Of a stretch of DNA of 64,000 bases, positions 33,827 through 42,687 are shown one piece after another. The position numbers and the translations under genes were made by a program. The first letter of the stretch is position 1, and each line of letters begins with the position of its first letter. The notes under the pieces are model-generated. The model ran no database searches. It worked only from the letters and a program-made list of their open reading frames with translations, and was not told the origin of the DNA. The DNA lies in NCBI GenBank assembly GCA_023402395.1, contig JAEYGI010000040.1, forward strand, positions 1,054,001 to 1,118,000, written 5' to 3'. Source of the DNA: Bacillota bacterium. Lineage in GTDB: Bacteria > Bacillota > UBA4882 > UBA8346.

Positions 33827-34975
33827 TCAATCTAAATTTCTTAAAATCGCGGCAATGACTTGATTGCTTACCAGCACGCCGTCGTCGGAAAGGGCTAACC
33901 GGCCGTCGTGAATGATCAATAGTCCTTCCTCCTCCATCTCAGCAATGGCCGGGCCGGATCGTTCCATCAAATCGATCTGAAAATCGCGGGCCAAAGTATC
34001 CAACCCAAGCCCGGAACGCAACCGCAATCCCAGCATCACCGCTTCGGTGAGCCGCTCCGCCCTGCCCAGCAATTCCCGTTCTTCGCGGACCGGGAGCCCG
34101 TTGCGGATCCGCGCGATATATTCTCCCGGGTCCCGCAGATTATTCCAGCGTTCCCCCTGACAGGTTGAGCTGGCTCCGGCGCCCAGTCCGAGGTAATCCC
34201 GGCCGGTCCAGTAGCCGAGATTGTGTTCGGAATAATAACCCGGCCGGGCGTAATTAGAGATCTCGTAATGATCGTAACCGTCGGCGCGCAGGGTATCCAT
34301 GGCCGCATGGAACATCGTCGCGACGGTTTCATCATCGGGCAGCCGAAGCCGCCCCGCAGCCACCTGGTTGGCCAGCGGCGTTCCTGCTTCCACCTGAAGG
34401 CCGTAGGCGGAGATGTGCTCCGGTTCTAATTCCAACACCCGCGCCAAGGTTTCCCGCCAATCGCCCATGGACTGCTCCGGCAGCCCGAAAATCAGATCCA
34501 ACCCGATATTGGCGAATCCAGCCTCCCGGGCTAACCCGAACAGCTCCCGGAACTCTTCCCAGGTATGAATCCGGCCGATGAGCGCCAGCAAGTGGTTCTG
34601 AGCCGCCTGCAGGCCGATGCTCAAGCGGTTGAAGCCAGCCTCTTTCAACCGGATCAAATCTTGGCGGGTCGCCGTGCCGGGGTTGATTTCAATCGTGATC
34701 TCCATCCCGGCGCTAGCGGAGTGCTGAAAACGTTCTTTGAGACAGCCCAATAAATGGGCCACCAAACAAGCAGGCAGGAAACTGGGCGTACCGCCGCCGA
34801 AATAAATGGTGCGCAGGAGGCGGCCTCCGAGCGGATAGCGCTCCGCCTCCTGTAGCAAGGCCTGGCAATAGACAGGAATCAGTTGCGACCGGTCGCTATA
34901 TGAGTTAAAATCACAGTAAAGGCATTTGCGTTTGCAGAACGGAAAATGAACGTAGAGCGAGAGCTCATTGGTCAA
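33827..34975 (-). CDS. hemW: HemW-like radical SAM protein
   Basis: A 382-residue radical SAM enzyme. The cluster-binding motif is CKRKCLYC in HFPFCKRKCLYCDFNSY (Cys14, Cys18, Cys21), followed by YFGGGTPSFLP and GLDLIFGLPEQSMGDWRETL. The cysteine spacing CxxxCxxC without the extra C of HemN, and the location between lepA and hrcA, indicate HemW, a heme chaperone rather than coproporphyrinogen dehydrogenase. The start (GTG/ATG region at 34975) lies after GGAGG (AGGACG). It forms part of the conserved lepA-hemW-hrcA order of Bacillota. Confidence 0.93.
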   Translation of the reverse strand: MTNELSLYVHFPFCKRKCLYCDFNSYSDRSQLIPVYCQALLQEAERYPLGGRLLRTIYFGGGTPSFLPACLVAHLLGCLKERFQHSASAGMEITIEINPGTATRQDLIRLKEAGFNRLSIGLQAAQNHLLALIGRIHTWEEFRELFGLAREAGFANIGLDLIFGLPEQSMGDWRETLARVLELEPEHISAYGLQVEAGTPLANQVAAGRLRLPDDETVATMFHAAMDTLRADGYDHYEISNYARPGYYSEHNLGYWTGRDYLGLGAGASSTCQGERWNNLRDPGEYIARIRNGLPVREERELLGRAERLTEAVMLGLRLRSGLGLDTLARDFQIDLMERSGPAIAEMEEEGLLIIHDGRLALSDDGVLVSNQVIAAILRNLD

Positions 34976-35062
34976 CCGGACGTCCTCCCAAGTCGGTATT
35001 GAAAATTTCGAAAGAAGACTAAATTCTTATATTTGACATATTCGGCAAATTTGCGCTATTGT

Positions 35063-35250
35063 ATTAGATAAGTTGAATTAAATTTTTTGATATACATCAT
35101 ATCCTTAAATGCCGGCCATGATGGAAAATTAATGAATTTAATTAAACTTATTACCGCTGTAATAGGATGAAATAAATTCCAATTTAATTTCATTTGCATT
35201 CGGCTTTAAGAATGCAAATCCGGTGAAGAAATTTATTTCATCCTATATAG
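35063..35250. repeat. Double stem-loop element, copy 2
   Basis: Reverse-orientation copy of the element at 3341-3526. Stem B: ATAAGTTGAATTAAATT (35069-35085) with AATTTAATTAAACTTAT (35135-35151), one mismatch. Spacer TACCGCTGTAA (copy 1 in the same orientation reads TTCAGCTGTAA). Stem A: TAGGATGAAATAAATT (35163-35178) with AATTTATTTCATCCTA (35230-35245), 16 bp perfect, enclosing ATTTGCATTC (35192-35201)/GAATGCAAAT (35210-35219). Where the copies differ, stem pairing is mostly kept, which suggests that the fold matters. Its end is only 30 bases from the ATG at 35276, so it lies in the leader or promoter of that gene. Confidence 0.85.
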
Positions 35251-35275
35251 AGAGACTTTCCGTCGGAGGTACCCT

Positions 35276-36070
35276 ATGCCCTTTTCACTGGGTTCACGAC
35301 TCACTCCCAATCTGCCGCTGACCCGCTATTTAACCGATGCGGCGACCTGCTTTCACACAGTGGAGATTCCTACCGATCCCCGGTTTCTCTCTCCCCATTT
35401 CCCCCTGAACGAAAAATCCAAACAAACCCTCAGGGTATACCGCGAGCGCTACCGGTTTCATTATACCATGCACGCTCCGTTCGTCAGTTTGGGAGCGCTT
35501 GATCCCGAAGAACGCGGACTGGCCCTCAATATTTTTCGGAGCGTCATTACCGTCGCGGCCGAGTTGGAAATCCCGCTGATCACCTTTCACCCTTCGATGC
35601 TCGAACCGTCCGATGCCGCTTCGTACCAAGAGATTTGCCGTTATGAGGAGGAATCTCTCTCGCGCTGCCTGGCCATGGCCCAATCCGCCGGGATCGCGCT
35701 GGCCATCGAGAATATGCCCAAGGATCCGAAGTTTCATCCGGAAGCGGCCGATGGCGCCCGGATCCGTGAGTTGTTGTCCTGTTTTCCCGGCCCCGGGCTG
35801 GGAGTCACTCTCGATATCGGCCACGCGTTGCAAGCCGGAGCCGACCTCAACACTCTGCTCAATCTGGACCGGATCCGCCACTTCCATCTCCATGAAAATG
35901 ACCGTCAGGCCGACCGGCACCATCGCATCATCGCCAATCTCGACTGGTGGAAGGGACTGATGGCCGTCCTCAACGAAAAATTCCCACAGGCGGTGGGAAT
36001 TTTGGAAATGAATCAATTAATCGATCAGATGGAGAGCTACCACCGTTTGCAGGAGTTCTTCGTTCCGTAA
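35276..36070 (+). CDS. Sugar phosphate isomerase/epimerase-like TIM barrel protein
   Basis: A 264-residue protein of the AP endonuclease 2/xylose isomerase-like TIM-barrel superfamily. Typical strands with metal ligands are seen: YHYTMHAPF (His), ITFHPSMLEP (His), IAIENMPKDP (Glu; reads LAIENM), GVTLDIGHALQAG (Asp and His), IRHFHLHENDRQADRHHRI (His, Asp, His) and VGILEMNQL (Glu). This pattern supports a metal-dependent isomerase, epimerase or endonuclease IV-like enzyme; the substrate is unknown. Ribosome binding site CGGAGGT. It is transcribed against lepA and hemW, splitting a conserved gene pair, directly after a double stem-loop element. Confidence 0.82.
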   Translation: MPFSLGSRLTPNLPLTRYLTDAATCFHTVEIPTDPRFLSPHFPLNEKSKQTLRVYRERYRFHYTMHAPFVSLGALDPEERGLALNIFRSVITVAAELEIPLITFHPSMLEPSDAASYQEICRYEEESLSRCLAMAQSAGIALAIENMPKDPKFHPEAADGARIRELLSCFPGPGLGVTLDIGHALQAGADLNTLLNLDRIRHFHLHENDRQADRHHRIIANLDWWKGLMAVLNEKFPQAVGILEMNQLIDQMESYHRLQEFFVP

Positions 36071-36094
36071 TCCCGCTTCGCTTCGGCCGCGAAT

Positions 36095-37894
36095 TCACTC
36101 TTCAATCTTCAATACGGCTAGGAACGCCTCTTGCGGCACTTCCACGCTTCCCAGCTGTTTCATCCGTTTTTTGCCTTCTTTCTGTTTCTCCAGCAGCTTC
36201 CGTTTCCGGCTGATGTCACCGCCGTAACACTTGGCCAGCACGTCCTTGCGCATCGCCTTGATGGTTTCCCTGGCAATGACCTTGGTCCCGATGGCGGCCT
36301 GGATCGGGACTTCGAACATCTGGCGCGGGATGATTTCTTTCAGTTTCTCCGCCAGCTGGCGGCCGCGCTGATAGGCTTTATCCCGGTGCACGATGGCCGA
36401 AAGCGCGTCAACCACTTTTTCGTTGAGCAAAATATCCAGCTTGATCAGTTCCGACTCCCGATGGCCCAGATATTCATAATCCAATGAAGCATAGCCGCGG
36501 GACCGGGACTTCAGTTTATCGAAGAAATCCAGCAGGATCTCGGAGAGCGGCAGATCATAGGTGAGCATCACCCTAGTCTCGGTCAGGTATTCCATGTTTT
36601 TGAACTGGCCCCGTTTCTCTTGGCAGAGTTCCATGATGGTCCCCACAAAATCGTTGGGCAGAATGATCGTGGCCTTGACATACGGCTCCTCCAAATGATC
36701 CAGATAATTGGCTGCCGGAAGGTCCGCAGGATTGGAGATCTCCTGGACCGTTCCGTCGGTGCGGAACACTTTATAGACGACGCTCGGCGCGGTGGCGATC
36801 AGATTCATGTCATATTCACGCTCAAGCCGTTCCTGAATGATCTCCATGTGCAGAAGCCCCAGGAAGCCGCAGCGGAATCCGAACCCCAGCGCGGTGGAAT
36901 TCTCCGGCTCGAAGACCAGCGAGGCGTCGTTTAGCTTTAACTTCTCCAACGCGTCGCGCAGATCGTTGTATTCGGCGTTATCCACCGGATAAAGGCCGCA
37001 ATAGACCATGGGCTGAGCCGGACGGTACCCGGACAGTGGCAGCAGCGCCGGGTTGTCGACGCTGGTAATGGTATCGCCCACCTCCACATCCCGGACATTT
37101 TTCATGGAAGCGATCACAAAGCCGACCTCTCCGGCGGAGAGTTCCTGGGCCGGCGTCATCTGCGGCCGGAAGGTTCCCAGTTCGGTGACTTCAAACTCCC
37201 GTCCGGTAGCCATCATCCGGATCTGCTGTCCAATGGCAATCTTGCCTTCGACGATCCGGACGTAGGCAATGGCCCCGCGATAGGCGTCAAACAGCGAATC
37301 AAAGATCAACGCCCGCAATGGCAGTCTCACATCGCCTTGAGGCGGGCTGATCCGGCGGACGATGGCCTCCAGGATATCTTCGGTGCCCAGACCGGTCTTG
37401 GCGCTGGCCAGAATGCATTCCTCGGGGCTGATGCCGATGATCTCCCGGATCTCCTCCTTGACGCGATCCGGATCGGCGCTCGGCAGATCCACCTTATTGA
37501 TTACCGGAATGATATCCAGGTTGTGCTCGACCGCCAGATACAGATTGGCAATGGTCTGTGCCTCCACGCCCTGCGTGGCGTCGACCACCAGTAAAGCCCC
37601 GTCGCAAGCGGCCAGCGACCGGGAAACCTCGTAGGTGAAGTCCACGTGACCGGGGGTATCGATCAGATTTAAGATGTAATTTTCGCCATTTTTGGCCCGG
37701 TATTGCAAACGGACCGCCTGAGCCTTGATGGTGATGCCCCGCTCCCGCTCCAGATCCATAGAATCGAGAACTTGCTCAACCATCTCCCGCTCGCTTAAGG
37801 CGCCGGTATGTTCCAGCAACCGATCGGCCAGCGTCGATTTTCCGTGGTCGATATGGGCGATGATGCAAAAGTTGCGGATATTGGTCTGAATCAA
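36095..37894 (-). CDS. lepA: Elongation factor 4 (LepA)
   Basis: A 599-residue translational GTPase that back-translocates or assists assembly of ribosomes. G1 [15 protein letters not shown] (residues about 11-25), G2 region with [11 protein letters not shown]3 DTPGHVDF, G4 [10 protein letters not shown], then the LepA-specific C-terminal domain ending [21 protein letters not shown] choose the TTG at 37894, nine bases after GGAGGT; the frame upstream reaches 37951 but lacks a site. It heads the classic lepA-hemW-hrcA-dnaK region, here separated from hemW by an opposite-strand gene. Confidence 0.96.
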   Translation of the reverse strand: MIQTNIRNFCIIAHIDHGKSTLADRLLEHTGALSEREMVEQVLDSMDLERERGITIKAQAVRLQYRAKNGENYILNLIDTPGHVDFTYEVSRSLAACDGALLVVDATQGVEAQTIANLYLAVEHNLDIIPVINKVDLPSADPDRVKEEIREIIGISPEECILASAKTGLGTEDILEAIVRRISPPQGDVRLPLRALIFDSLFDAYRGAIAYVRIVEGKIAIGQQIRMMATGREFEVTELGTFRPQMTPAQELSAGEVGFVIASMKNVRDVEVGDTITSVDNPALLPLSGYRPAQPMVYCGLYPVDNAEYNDLRDALEKLKLNDASLVFEPENSTALGFGFRCGFLGLLHMEIIQERLEREYDMNLIATAPSVVYKVFRTDGTVQEISNPADLPAANYLDHLEEPYVKATIILPNDFVGTIMELCQEKRGQFKNMEYLTETRVMLTYDLPLSEILLDFFDKLKSRSRGYASLDYEYLGHRESELIKLDILLNEKVVDALSAIVHRDKAYQRGRQLAEKLKEIIPRQMFEVPIQAAIGTKVIARETIKAMRKDVLAKCYGGDISRKRKLLEKQKEGKKRMKQLGSVEVPQEAFLAVLKIEE

Positions 37895-38057
37895 CCGTAT
37901 AATACCTCCAAATCGGTTGGTTGGTGGCTGACGATTTCGTGCGTGTGTCAAAGAATTTCGCGTTCAGATTATAATCATTTATTATAACATTTGACTCGCC
38001 ATCGGGCAACCGGACAATCAAACCCCTCAGGCACATTTTGATCGCATTGATTTCCGT

Positions 38058-38082
38058 AAAAAAACCAGTGCAACAGCGCTGG
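38058..38082 (-). terminator. Intrinsic terminator after the LysE-type gene
   Basis: On the minus strand CCAGCGC, TGTT, GCACTGG (one C-A mismatch) is followed by TTTTTTT (38064-38058). It lies 16 bases after the stop at 38099. Confidence 0.75.
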
Positions 38083-38098
38083 CCTTTTAAGCTCTATT

Positions 38099-38824
38099 TT
38101 AAATTTTAATAATTTTCCGTTTGAACAGTTCGATAACTCCGCCGTTCTCCGCCGCCATCGTTCCCATGGTCAGGATGGCGTCATAAATGAATTTGCCGGC
38201 GATCAAAAGCAGGAATACCCCGCAAGCAATCATCAGCCAACGGTAGGCTGCGTTTGACAAAAACCGCTTTCCTTTCACGATAGCCGCCGATACCAGGCTA
38301 TACCAGAACAAATCGGAGCAGATGTGCCCAAGATAAAAAACGGCGACTCCGGCCCAACCGCGGGTGAACGCCTGAGTGACCATAGCCAGGCCGGCCACGG
38401 CCCACCAGAGGGACCAATAGGGATTGGAAAGCGAGACCAGAATCCCGGCTAACACCGGATTGAAGGCGGTAGCGCCTGCGGTTGACGGCGCCGTTTCCAA
38501 AGAAGCGGCGGTTTCGGTGAGGCCCGCGATTCCCTTCCGGCTCTCCTTCCAGATCAATTCATAACCCATCCATCCCAGCATCAACCCGCCCAGCGAACCG
38601 ATGACCACCTTGGTGATGGGCAAGGTAATAAACGTTCCCAACCCGAGAATGAGGAGCAATACCAGGGTTGCTTCCAGGATGGCATGCCCCAGCACAATCC
38701 GGGGGCCGGTCCAGAAACCCTTTTTGTAGCTGAGCTGAATGTTATAAGTGAGCAACGGTCCGGGAGCCATGGCTCCCGAAAGGCCTACCACAAACGCTTG
38801 GGTAAAGATGGGAAGCAGACCCAT
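38099..38824 (-). CDS. LysE/RhtB family exporter
   Basis: A 241-residue membrane protein with about six hydrophobic helices. The N-terminal FVVGLSGAMAPGPLLTYNIQ is the LysE-family signature (SPGP-type motif in helix 1), and GYELIWKESRKG marks the central cytoplasmic loop. Such exporters expel amino acids or related small compounds. I prefer the ATG at 38824 (MGLLPIF), with GAGGAAGG upstream. It follows murJ by 29 bases on the same strand and ends at a terminator; a joint transcript is likely. Substrate unknown. Confidence 0.88.
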   Translation of the reverse strand: MGLLPIFTQAFVVGLSGAMAPGPLLTYNIQLSYKKGFWTGPRIVLGHAILEATLVLLLILGLGTFITLPITKVVIGSLGGLMLGWMGYELIWKESRKGIAGLTETAASLETAPSTAGATAFNPVLAGILVSLSNPYWSLWWAVAGLAMVTQAFTRGWAGVAVFYLGHICSDLFWYSLVSAAIVKGKRFLSNAAYRWLMIACGVFLLLIAGKFIYDAILTMGTMAAENGGVIELFKRKIIKI

Positions 38825-38852
38825 CGGCCACACCTTCCTCAAGTTCCCTAAT

Positions 38853-40430
38853 TTAAGAAAACCGGCGTTTGAGAAACCGGACCGCAGTCGCCAGTTCCTC
38901 CATCTTCAGCATCCAGGCGGCCGCGAAGAACGAACCGCCCCCCAGGGTCATGCCGGTGACGACGCTTACAGCCGCCGCCAAATGTCCTTGAAAATTGAAA
39001 TGCCCGCTGAGCGACACAACGATCGGATTGGTAAGCAGGATAACGGCACCCATCACCAAGGATGCCATAACTGTTTTTAAAAAAGAAACGGATATCCGGC
39101 GTCCCCGAATGCCTCCGATCTTCCGGCGCAAGATCTCCATTAGCAATGTCATGTTGACCAAGCCCATCAACGAAAAGGAAAGCGCGAACCCGCCGACCCC
39201 AAGCGTGGTAAATTTCAAGAAAATCCAGTTGAGCGCGATACTGAGCAGCACCGAAGTGATACTGACCAGAACCGGAGTAAGTGTATCCTGCAATGCGTAA
39301 AAGGCCCGTGGCAGCATCAGAATGGCGGCGTGGGCAAATAACGCCAAACTGTAAAAGAGCAATGCATAAGCGGTCACCGCCGTATCGTGCGGCGTGAACT
39401 TCTGTCCCTCAAACAGCAATTTGATGATCGGATACCGCAAGACGATTAAACCGATCCCCGCCGGAATCATCAAAAAATAAATCGAACGCAGCGATAAAGA
39501 CAAAGTGTTTTTAAAGTCATCGATCCTTTGCTGAGCGACCAAGCCGGAGAGCAGCGGGAAGAACGCCATGGCAACTCCGGCGGCGAAAATCCCGATCGGC
39601 AATTGGATCAGGCGGTTGGCGAACCGCAAGGCGGTGATGCTGCCTTCCGGAAGCGCCGACGCCATGGCGTTGGTAATCCACAGATTGGCCTGGGTGGCCG
39701 AAAGGCCGATCAGCGCCGGGACCATCAATACTAACATCCGGTGAAAACCGGGGTTTTTTAGGTCAATATAACCAAACCGGTAATGTTTACCCCCGACCCG
39801 TTTCAGAAAAAACACTTGGATCAAAAAGTTGCCGATCGCTCCGGCCACCACGCCGATAGCCATCCCGGTGATCCCGTAATCCCGTCCCAGCCAGAACGCA
39901 CCGGCGATAATCGCGATGTTATAAAAATTCGGACCCAGCGCCGGCCCGAGAAAGTGCTGATACGAGTTGAGCGCGCCTCCCATCAGCCCGGCCAAGGCGG
40001 TAAAACAAACCGCCGGAAACATGATCCGCGTCAGATGCACCAACAACTGCATCTTATCTGGAGGAAAATCGGGGGCTTCCAGCGGCGCAACCGCCTGAGT
40101 GAAGATCATTCCCAGTGTCGTGAAGACCAATAGCAATAAAACGGTAATATTAATAAAGGTGCTGGCTACCTTCCAGCCCTCTTCCTCTTCTCCTTTGGCC
40201 AGATACTCGGTGAAAATGGGAATAAAGGCCGCCGATAGCGCGCCGCCCACCAATAAGTAATACATGGTATCCGGGATGATGAAGGCCGCGAAAAAAGAAT
40301 CGGTTTCGAAACGATCAAAAAGCCGGCCCGACAAGTTCTCGCGGATGAACCCGAGGATCCGGCTGACTAGAAACATCAACGAGATCATTCCGGCCGCTTT
40401 GGCGGCCCGTTCCGTCACTTGGTCTGCCAT
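38853..40430 (-). CDS. murJ: Lipid II flippase MurJ
   Basis: A 525-residue membrane protein of the MOP/MVF superfamily with about 14 transmembrane helices. It has the N-terminal MurJ pattern SLMFLVSRILGFIRENLSGR, FDRFETDSFFAAFIIPDTMYYLLVGGALSAAFIPIFTEYL, including the conserved arginines of the central cavity (R24/R29 region), and later ALQDTLTPVLVS. It flips the peptidoglycan precursor lipid II across the membrane. Ribosome binding site GGAGACC before the ATG. Upstream lies a small membrane protein gene, downstream the LysE-type exporter. Confidence 0.93.
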   Translation of the reverse strand: MADQVTERAAKAAGMISLMFLVSRILGFIRENLSGRLFDRFETDSFFAAFIIPDTMYYLLVGGALSAAFIPIFTEYLAKGEEEEGWKVASTFINITVLLLLVFTTLGMIFTQAVAPLEAPDFPPDKMQLLVHLTRIMFPAVCFTALAGLMGGALNSYQHFLGPALGPNFYNIAIIAGAFWLGRDYGITGMAIGVVAGAIGNFLIQVFFLKRVGGKHYRFGYIDLKNPGFHRMLVLMVPALIGLSATQANLWITNAMASALPEGSITALRFANRLIQLPIGIFAAGVAMAFFPLLSGLVAQQRIDDFKNTLSLSLRSIYFLMIPAGIGLIVLRYPIIKLLFEGQKFTPHDTAVTAYALLFYSLALFAHAAILMLPRAFYALQDTLTPVLVSITSVLLSIALNWIFLKFTTLGVGGFALSFSLMGLVNMTLLMEILRRKIGGIRGRRISVSFLKTVMASLVMGAVILLTNPIVVSLSGHFNFQGHLAAAVSVVTGMTLGGGSFFAAAWMLKMEELATAVRFLKRRFS

Positions 40431-40454
40431 GGTGCAAGGTCTCCTTTCCCACGC

Positions 40455-40790
40455 CTAATATTCACCACGCACGTTTGATCTCCTCCTTTTCGGACGTGAT
40501 TGCCATGAAACGTTCAAATTCGGAGGATTGGTGAATGATAACGTCCCCGGCGCACTGGAAATCTGCCAGCCGCTGGCGGTGCGGCGGAACTGAAACGGCG
40601 GCCGCCAGCCAAAGGTCTCCTCCCATGCCCCGGCCCGAATCACCAAGCGTTCCGAGGCCCAACGGAATTTAAAGGTCGGAGTTTCCGCGCCCAAGATTCG
40701 GCTCAGATTGAACAAGGCCATCCAAGTTCCCGCCGCGATAGTCACCCCGAAAAGTACCAAAACCAGGCTGAACTTTACAAACTGCTTCAT
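40455..40790 (-). CDS. Small membrane-anchored protein, unknown function
   Basis: A 111-residue protein with one N-terminal transmembrane helix (about residues 5-27, FVKFSLVLVLFGVTIAAGTW) and a basic, probably extracytoplasmic remainder rich in Arg and Trp (RWASERLVIRAGAWEETFGW, ending SRPKRRRSNVRGEY). The ATG at 40790 has GGGGAAGAA in front; the longer frame has no site. It is 24 bases upstream of murJ and probably co-transcribed. I do not recognise a family. Confidence 0.6.
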   Translation of the reverse strand: MKQFVKFSLVLVLFGVTIAAGTWMALFNLSRILGAETPTFKFRWASERLVIRAGAWEETFGWRPPFQFRRTASGWQISSAPGTLSFTNPPNLNVSWQSRPKRRRSNVRGEY

Positions 40791-41115
40791 TTCTTCCCCA
40801 CGCCCGCATGATAATTTTTTCCCAATCATTTTTTGAGTCAGTTCAGCTATACCTTAACCGGTTGCGTCACTCTCGCCGATGTTTCCAAAATCCACGACAT
40901 GTTATCAAAACTCCTTATTTATCTACAAAATCAAAAGCAAACGAAAGAATTCAAAAGGAAAACGAAAACCAAATAACCACGGAGACAAAATTTGCTCTCC
41001 TTGGAATCAACGCTACAATTCTCCCCCTCATGCATTTGAAGCCGGAGGGGGAGAATTGACAGGCGCAAGTGAAGGGGCTTTTTGAAAATAAACGGCAACA
41101 GCACGCTAAAACCAA
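40791..41115. other. Intergenic region with a 14-bp perfect stem
   Basis: CAATTCTCCCCCTC (41016-41029) pairs with GAGGGGGAGAATTG (41045-41058). There is no T-run directly after it on either strand, though it could end the gpr transcript region. The rest is AT-rich with no reading frame backed by a ribosome binding site. Confidence 0.55.
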
Positions 41116-42105
41116 TCAGGTCAGATACCGGAAAACCTCTTCCGGGCTCACCGCCGGGTGAAGAGCGATGTTCAGTGCTCCTGAAACTACCTTGGCCAAG
41201 TCTTCGATCATGACATCGATCTCTTTAGGCGACACAATCAAGCTGTTCAAATACGGTGAAAGCACCCGCCCAACCAAGTCGCGCTGCTGAACCGCTTTGG
41301 GATTGACCAGCGACGGCGACATCTTCATAATCTCTTGCAATGCGTCGTGAACGATGGTGCTTGCTTCCACCACCGTCGGGACCCCGATGGCGATAACCGG
41401 AACCCCCAAATTTTGTTGCGTGATGCCGATGCGCCGGTTCCCCAATCCGGAACCCGGATGAATTCCTGTATCGGCGATTTGAATCGTCGATCCCATGCGT
41501 TGCGTGTTCCGGGAGGCCAAAGCGTCGATAACCACCACGAATTTGGGACGGATCCGTTGAACTACCCCGATCACGATCTCTCCCGTTTCCATTCCGGTGG
41601 TCCCCAGTACGCCGGGGGCCAAGGCGCAAACCGGCCGCAAACCGCCTTTTTTCTCCGGCGGGGTGGTTGCGGAGAGATGGCGCGTGACCAGGATATGCTG
41701 TACCACTCGGGGTCCCAGAGCGTCAGGGGTCGCCGCCCAGTTTCCTAACCCTACCACCAGACACGGGTCATTGTCGCCAAATTTAAAACGGCCGATATAC
41801 CCTTCGATCTCGCGGGCCAAGAGAAACGCAATCTCTTCCCAGTTATCGCGGTCATGGGTTCTCAACCCGGGCGCTTCCAAAGTGACGTAATACCCGGGTT
41901 GTTTTCCGATAGCCCGCCCCGCCTCTTCCGTTTCAATGGTCACCCTGGTAATCAAAGTTTCGCCTTGCTGCTCAGATTGAGTGGTGACGCCGGACGGCTC
42001 TTGGCCGTTGCCCCGTTCCATCGCCAGTTCCCGCGACTCCATCGCCAAATCGGTATGGATCTCTCCGATCCGTATCAACTGGTCGGAGTCCAATTGATTG
42101 GTCAT
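41116..42105 (-). CDS. gpr: Germination protease GPR
   Basis: A 329-residue aspartic-type endopeptidase that degrades small acid-soluble spore proteins during germination. The family start (RTDLAMES is here HTDLAMESRELA, about residues 17-28) marks the zymogen processing region; further signatures are VVGLGNWAATPDALGPRVV, LAPGVLGTTGMETGEIV, VVVIDALASRNTQRMGSTIQ and GIHPGSGLGNRR. ATG preceded by TTTGAGGTGATGAT. Its presence indicates an endospore former. Followed upstream on the same strand by a small membrane protein gene. Confidence 0.96.
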   Translation of the reverse strand: MTNQLDSDQLIRIGEIHTDLAMESRELAMERGNGQEPSGVTTQSEQQGETLITRVTIETEEAGRAIGKQPGYYVTLEAPGLRTHDRDNWEEIAFLLAREIEGYIGRFKFGDNDPCLVVGLGNWAATPDALGPRVVQHILVTRHLSATTPPEKKGGLRPVCALAPGVLGTTGMETGEIVIGVVQRIRPKFVVVIDALASRNTQRMGSTIQIADTGIHPGSGLGNRRIGITQQNLGVPVIAIGVPTVVEASTIVHDALQEIMKMSPSLVNPKAVQQRDLVGRVLSPYLNSLIVSPKEIDVMIEDLAKVVSGALNIALHPAVSPEEVFRYLT

Positions 42106-42114
42106 ATCATCACC

Positions 42115-42486
42115 TCAAACTTTATTTTCATTGACGATCCGCTTTTGAACGGGAAGGATCAGTTCCAAGCCGATCATCCCCAGATACAAGGCTAGTATGC
42201 CCGTAATGCTCAAATTCACTTGAGGAAAGAAAAGAACAGCCGGGAGTATCCCGACGGCCACACTCAGGCCGGAAAGCAAACTCCGCTCCCGAACCGGTAA
42301 CACGGCGGTGATCCGATGAATCCAGTGTGCAGTTCCGCCAATCAGCAATCCCTCGGCCAGGATCAGATAACTTCCTCCGGGATTATTCTCGGGAAACAAC
42401 AGAAAAACACCAAGCAGCAATAACGTGGCATAAAAAAAGCGGATCAACAACAATATCAATTTGACCACCTCGTGGAACCTTTTCAT
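42115..42486 (-). CDS. Small four-helix membrane protein, unknown function
   Basis: A 123-residue hydrophobic protein with about four transmembrane segments (around residues 8-30, 40-57, 70-88 and 92-112) separated by short loops with basic residues (RITAVLPVRERS). It ends 9 bases before the GPR start, so the two are likely co-transcribed and it may be a sporulation-associated membrane protein (inference). The exact start is uncertain: a TTG inside has a GAGGTGG site, the ATG at 42486 does not. No family recognised. Confidence 0.6.
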   Translation of the reverse strand: MKRFHEVVKLILLLIRFFYATLLLLGVFLLFPENNPGGSYLILAEGLLIGGTAHWIHRITAVLPVRERSLLSGLSVAVGILPAVLFFPQVNLSITGILALYLGMIGLELILPVQKRIVNENKV

Positions 42487-42607
42487 TTCCTATGTCGTCA
42501 AAACCGAAGGGAGTGATCCGCCATATTTTTCCGAAATGCCGGGGATTTTATCCATCGCAAACGTTCTCGCTGCTATCATTTTGGCTGGTCGGCTTTTTCA
42601 GCATCCA

Positions 42608-42636
42608 TTGAGCCATGCCATATCGTGTGATATAAT
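42608..42636 (+). promoter_or_regulatory. Sigma-A promoter of the CsgG-like gene
   Basis: TTGAGC (42608-42613) and TATAAT (42631-42636), 17 bases apart, about 50 bases upstream of the ATG at 42688. Confidence 0.7.
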
Positions 42637-42687
42637 TTGGATATTAAGCTATTTTGATGGATCGTTTTAACCTGGAGGGAAAAATCG

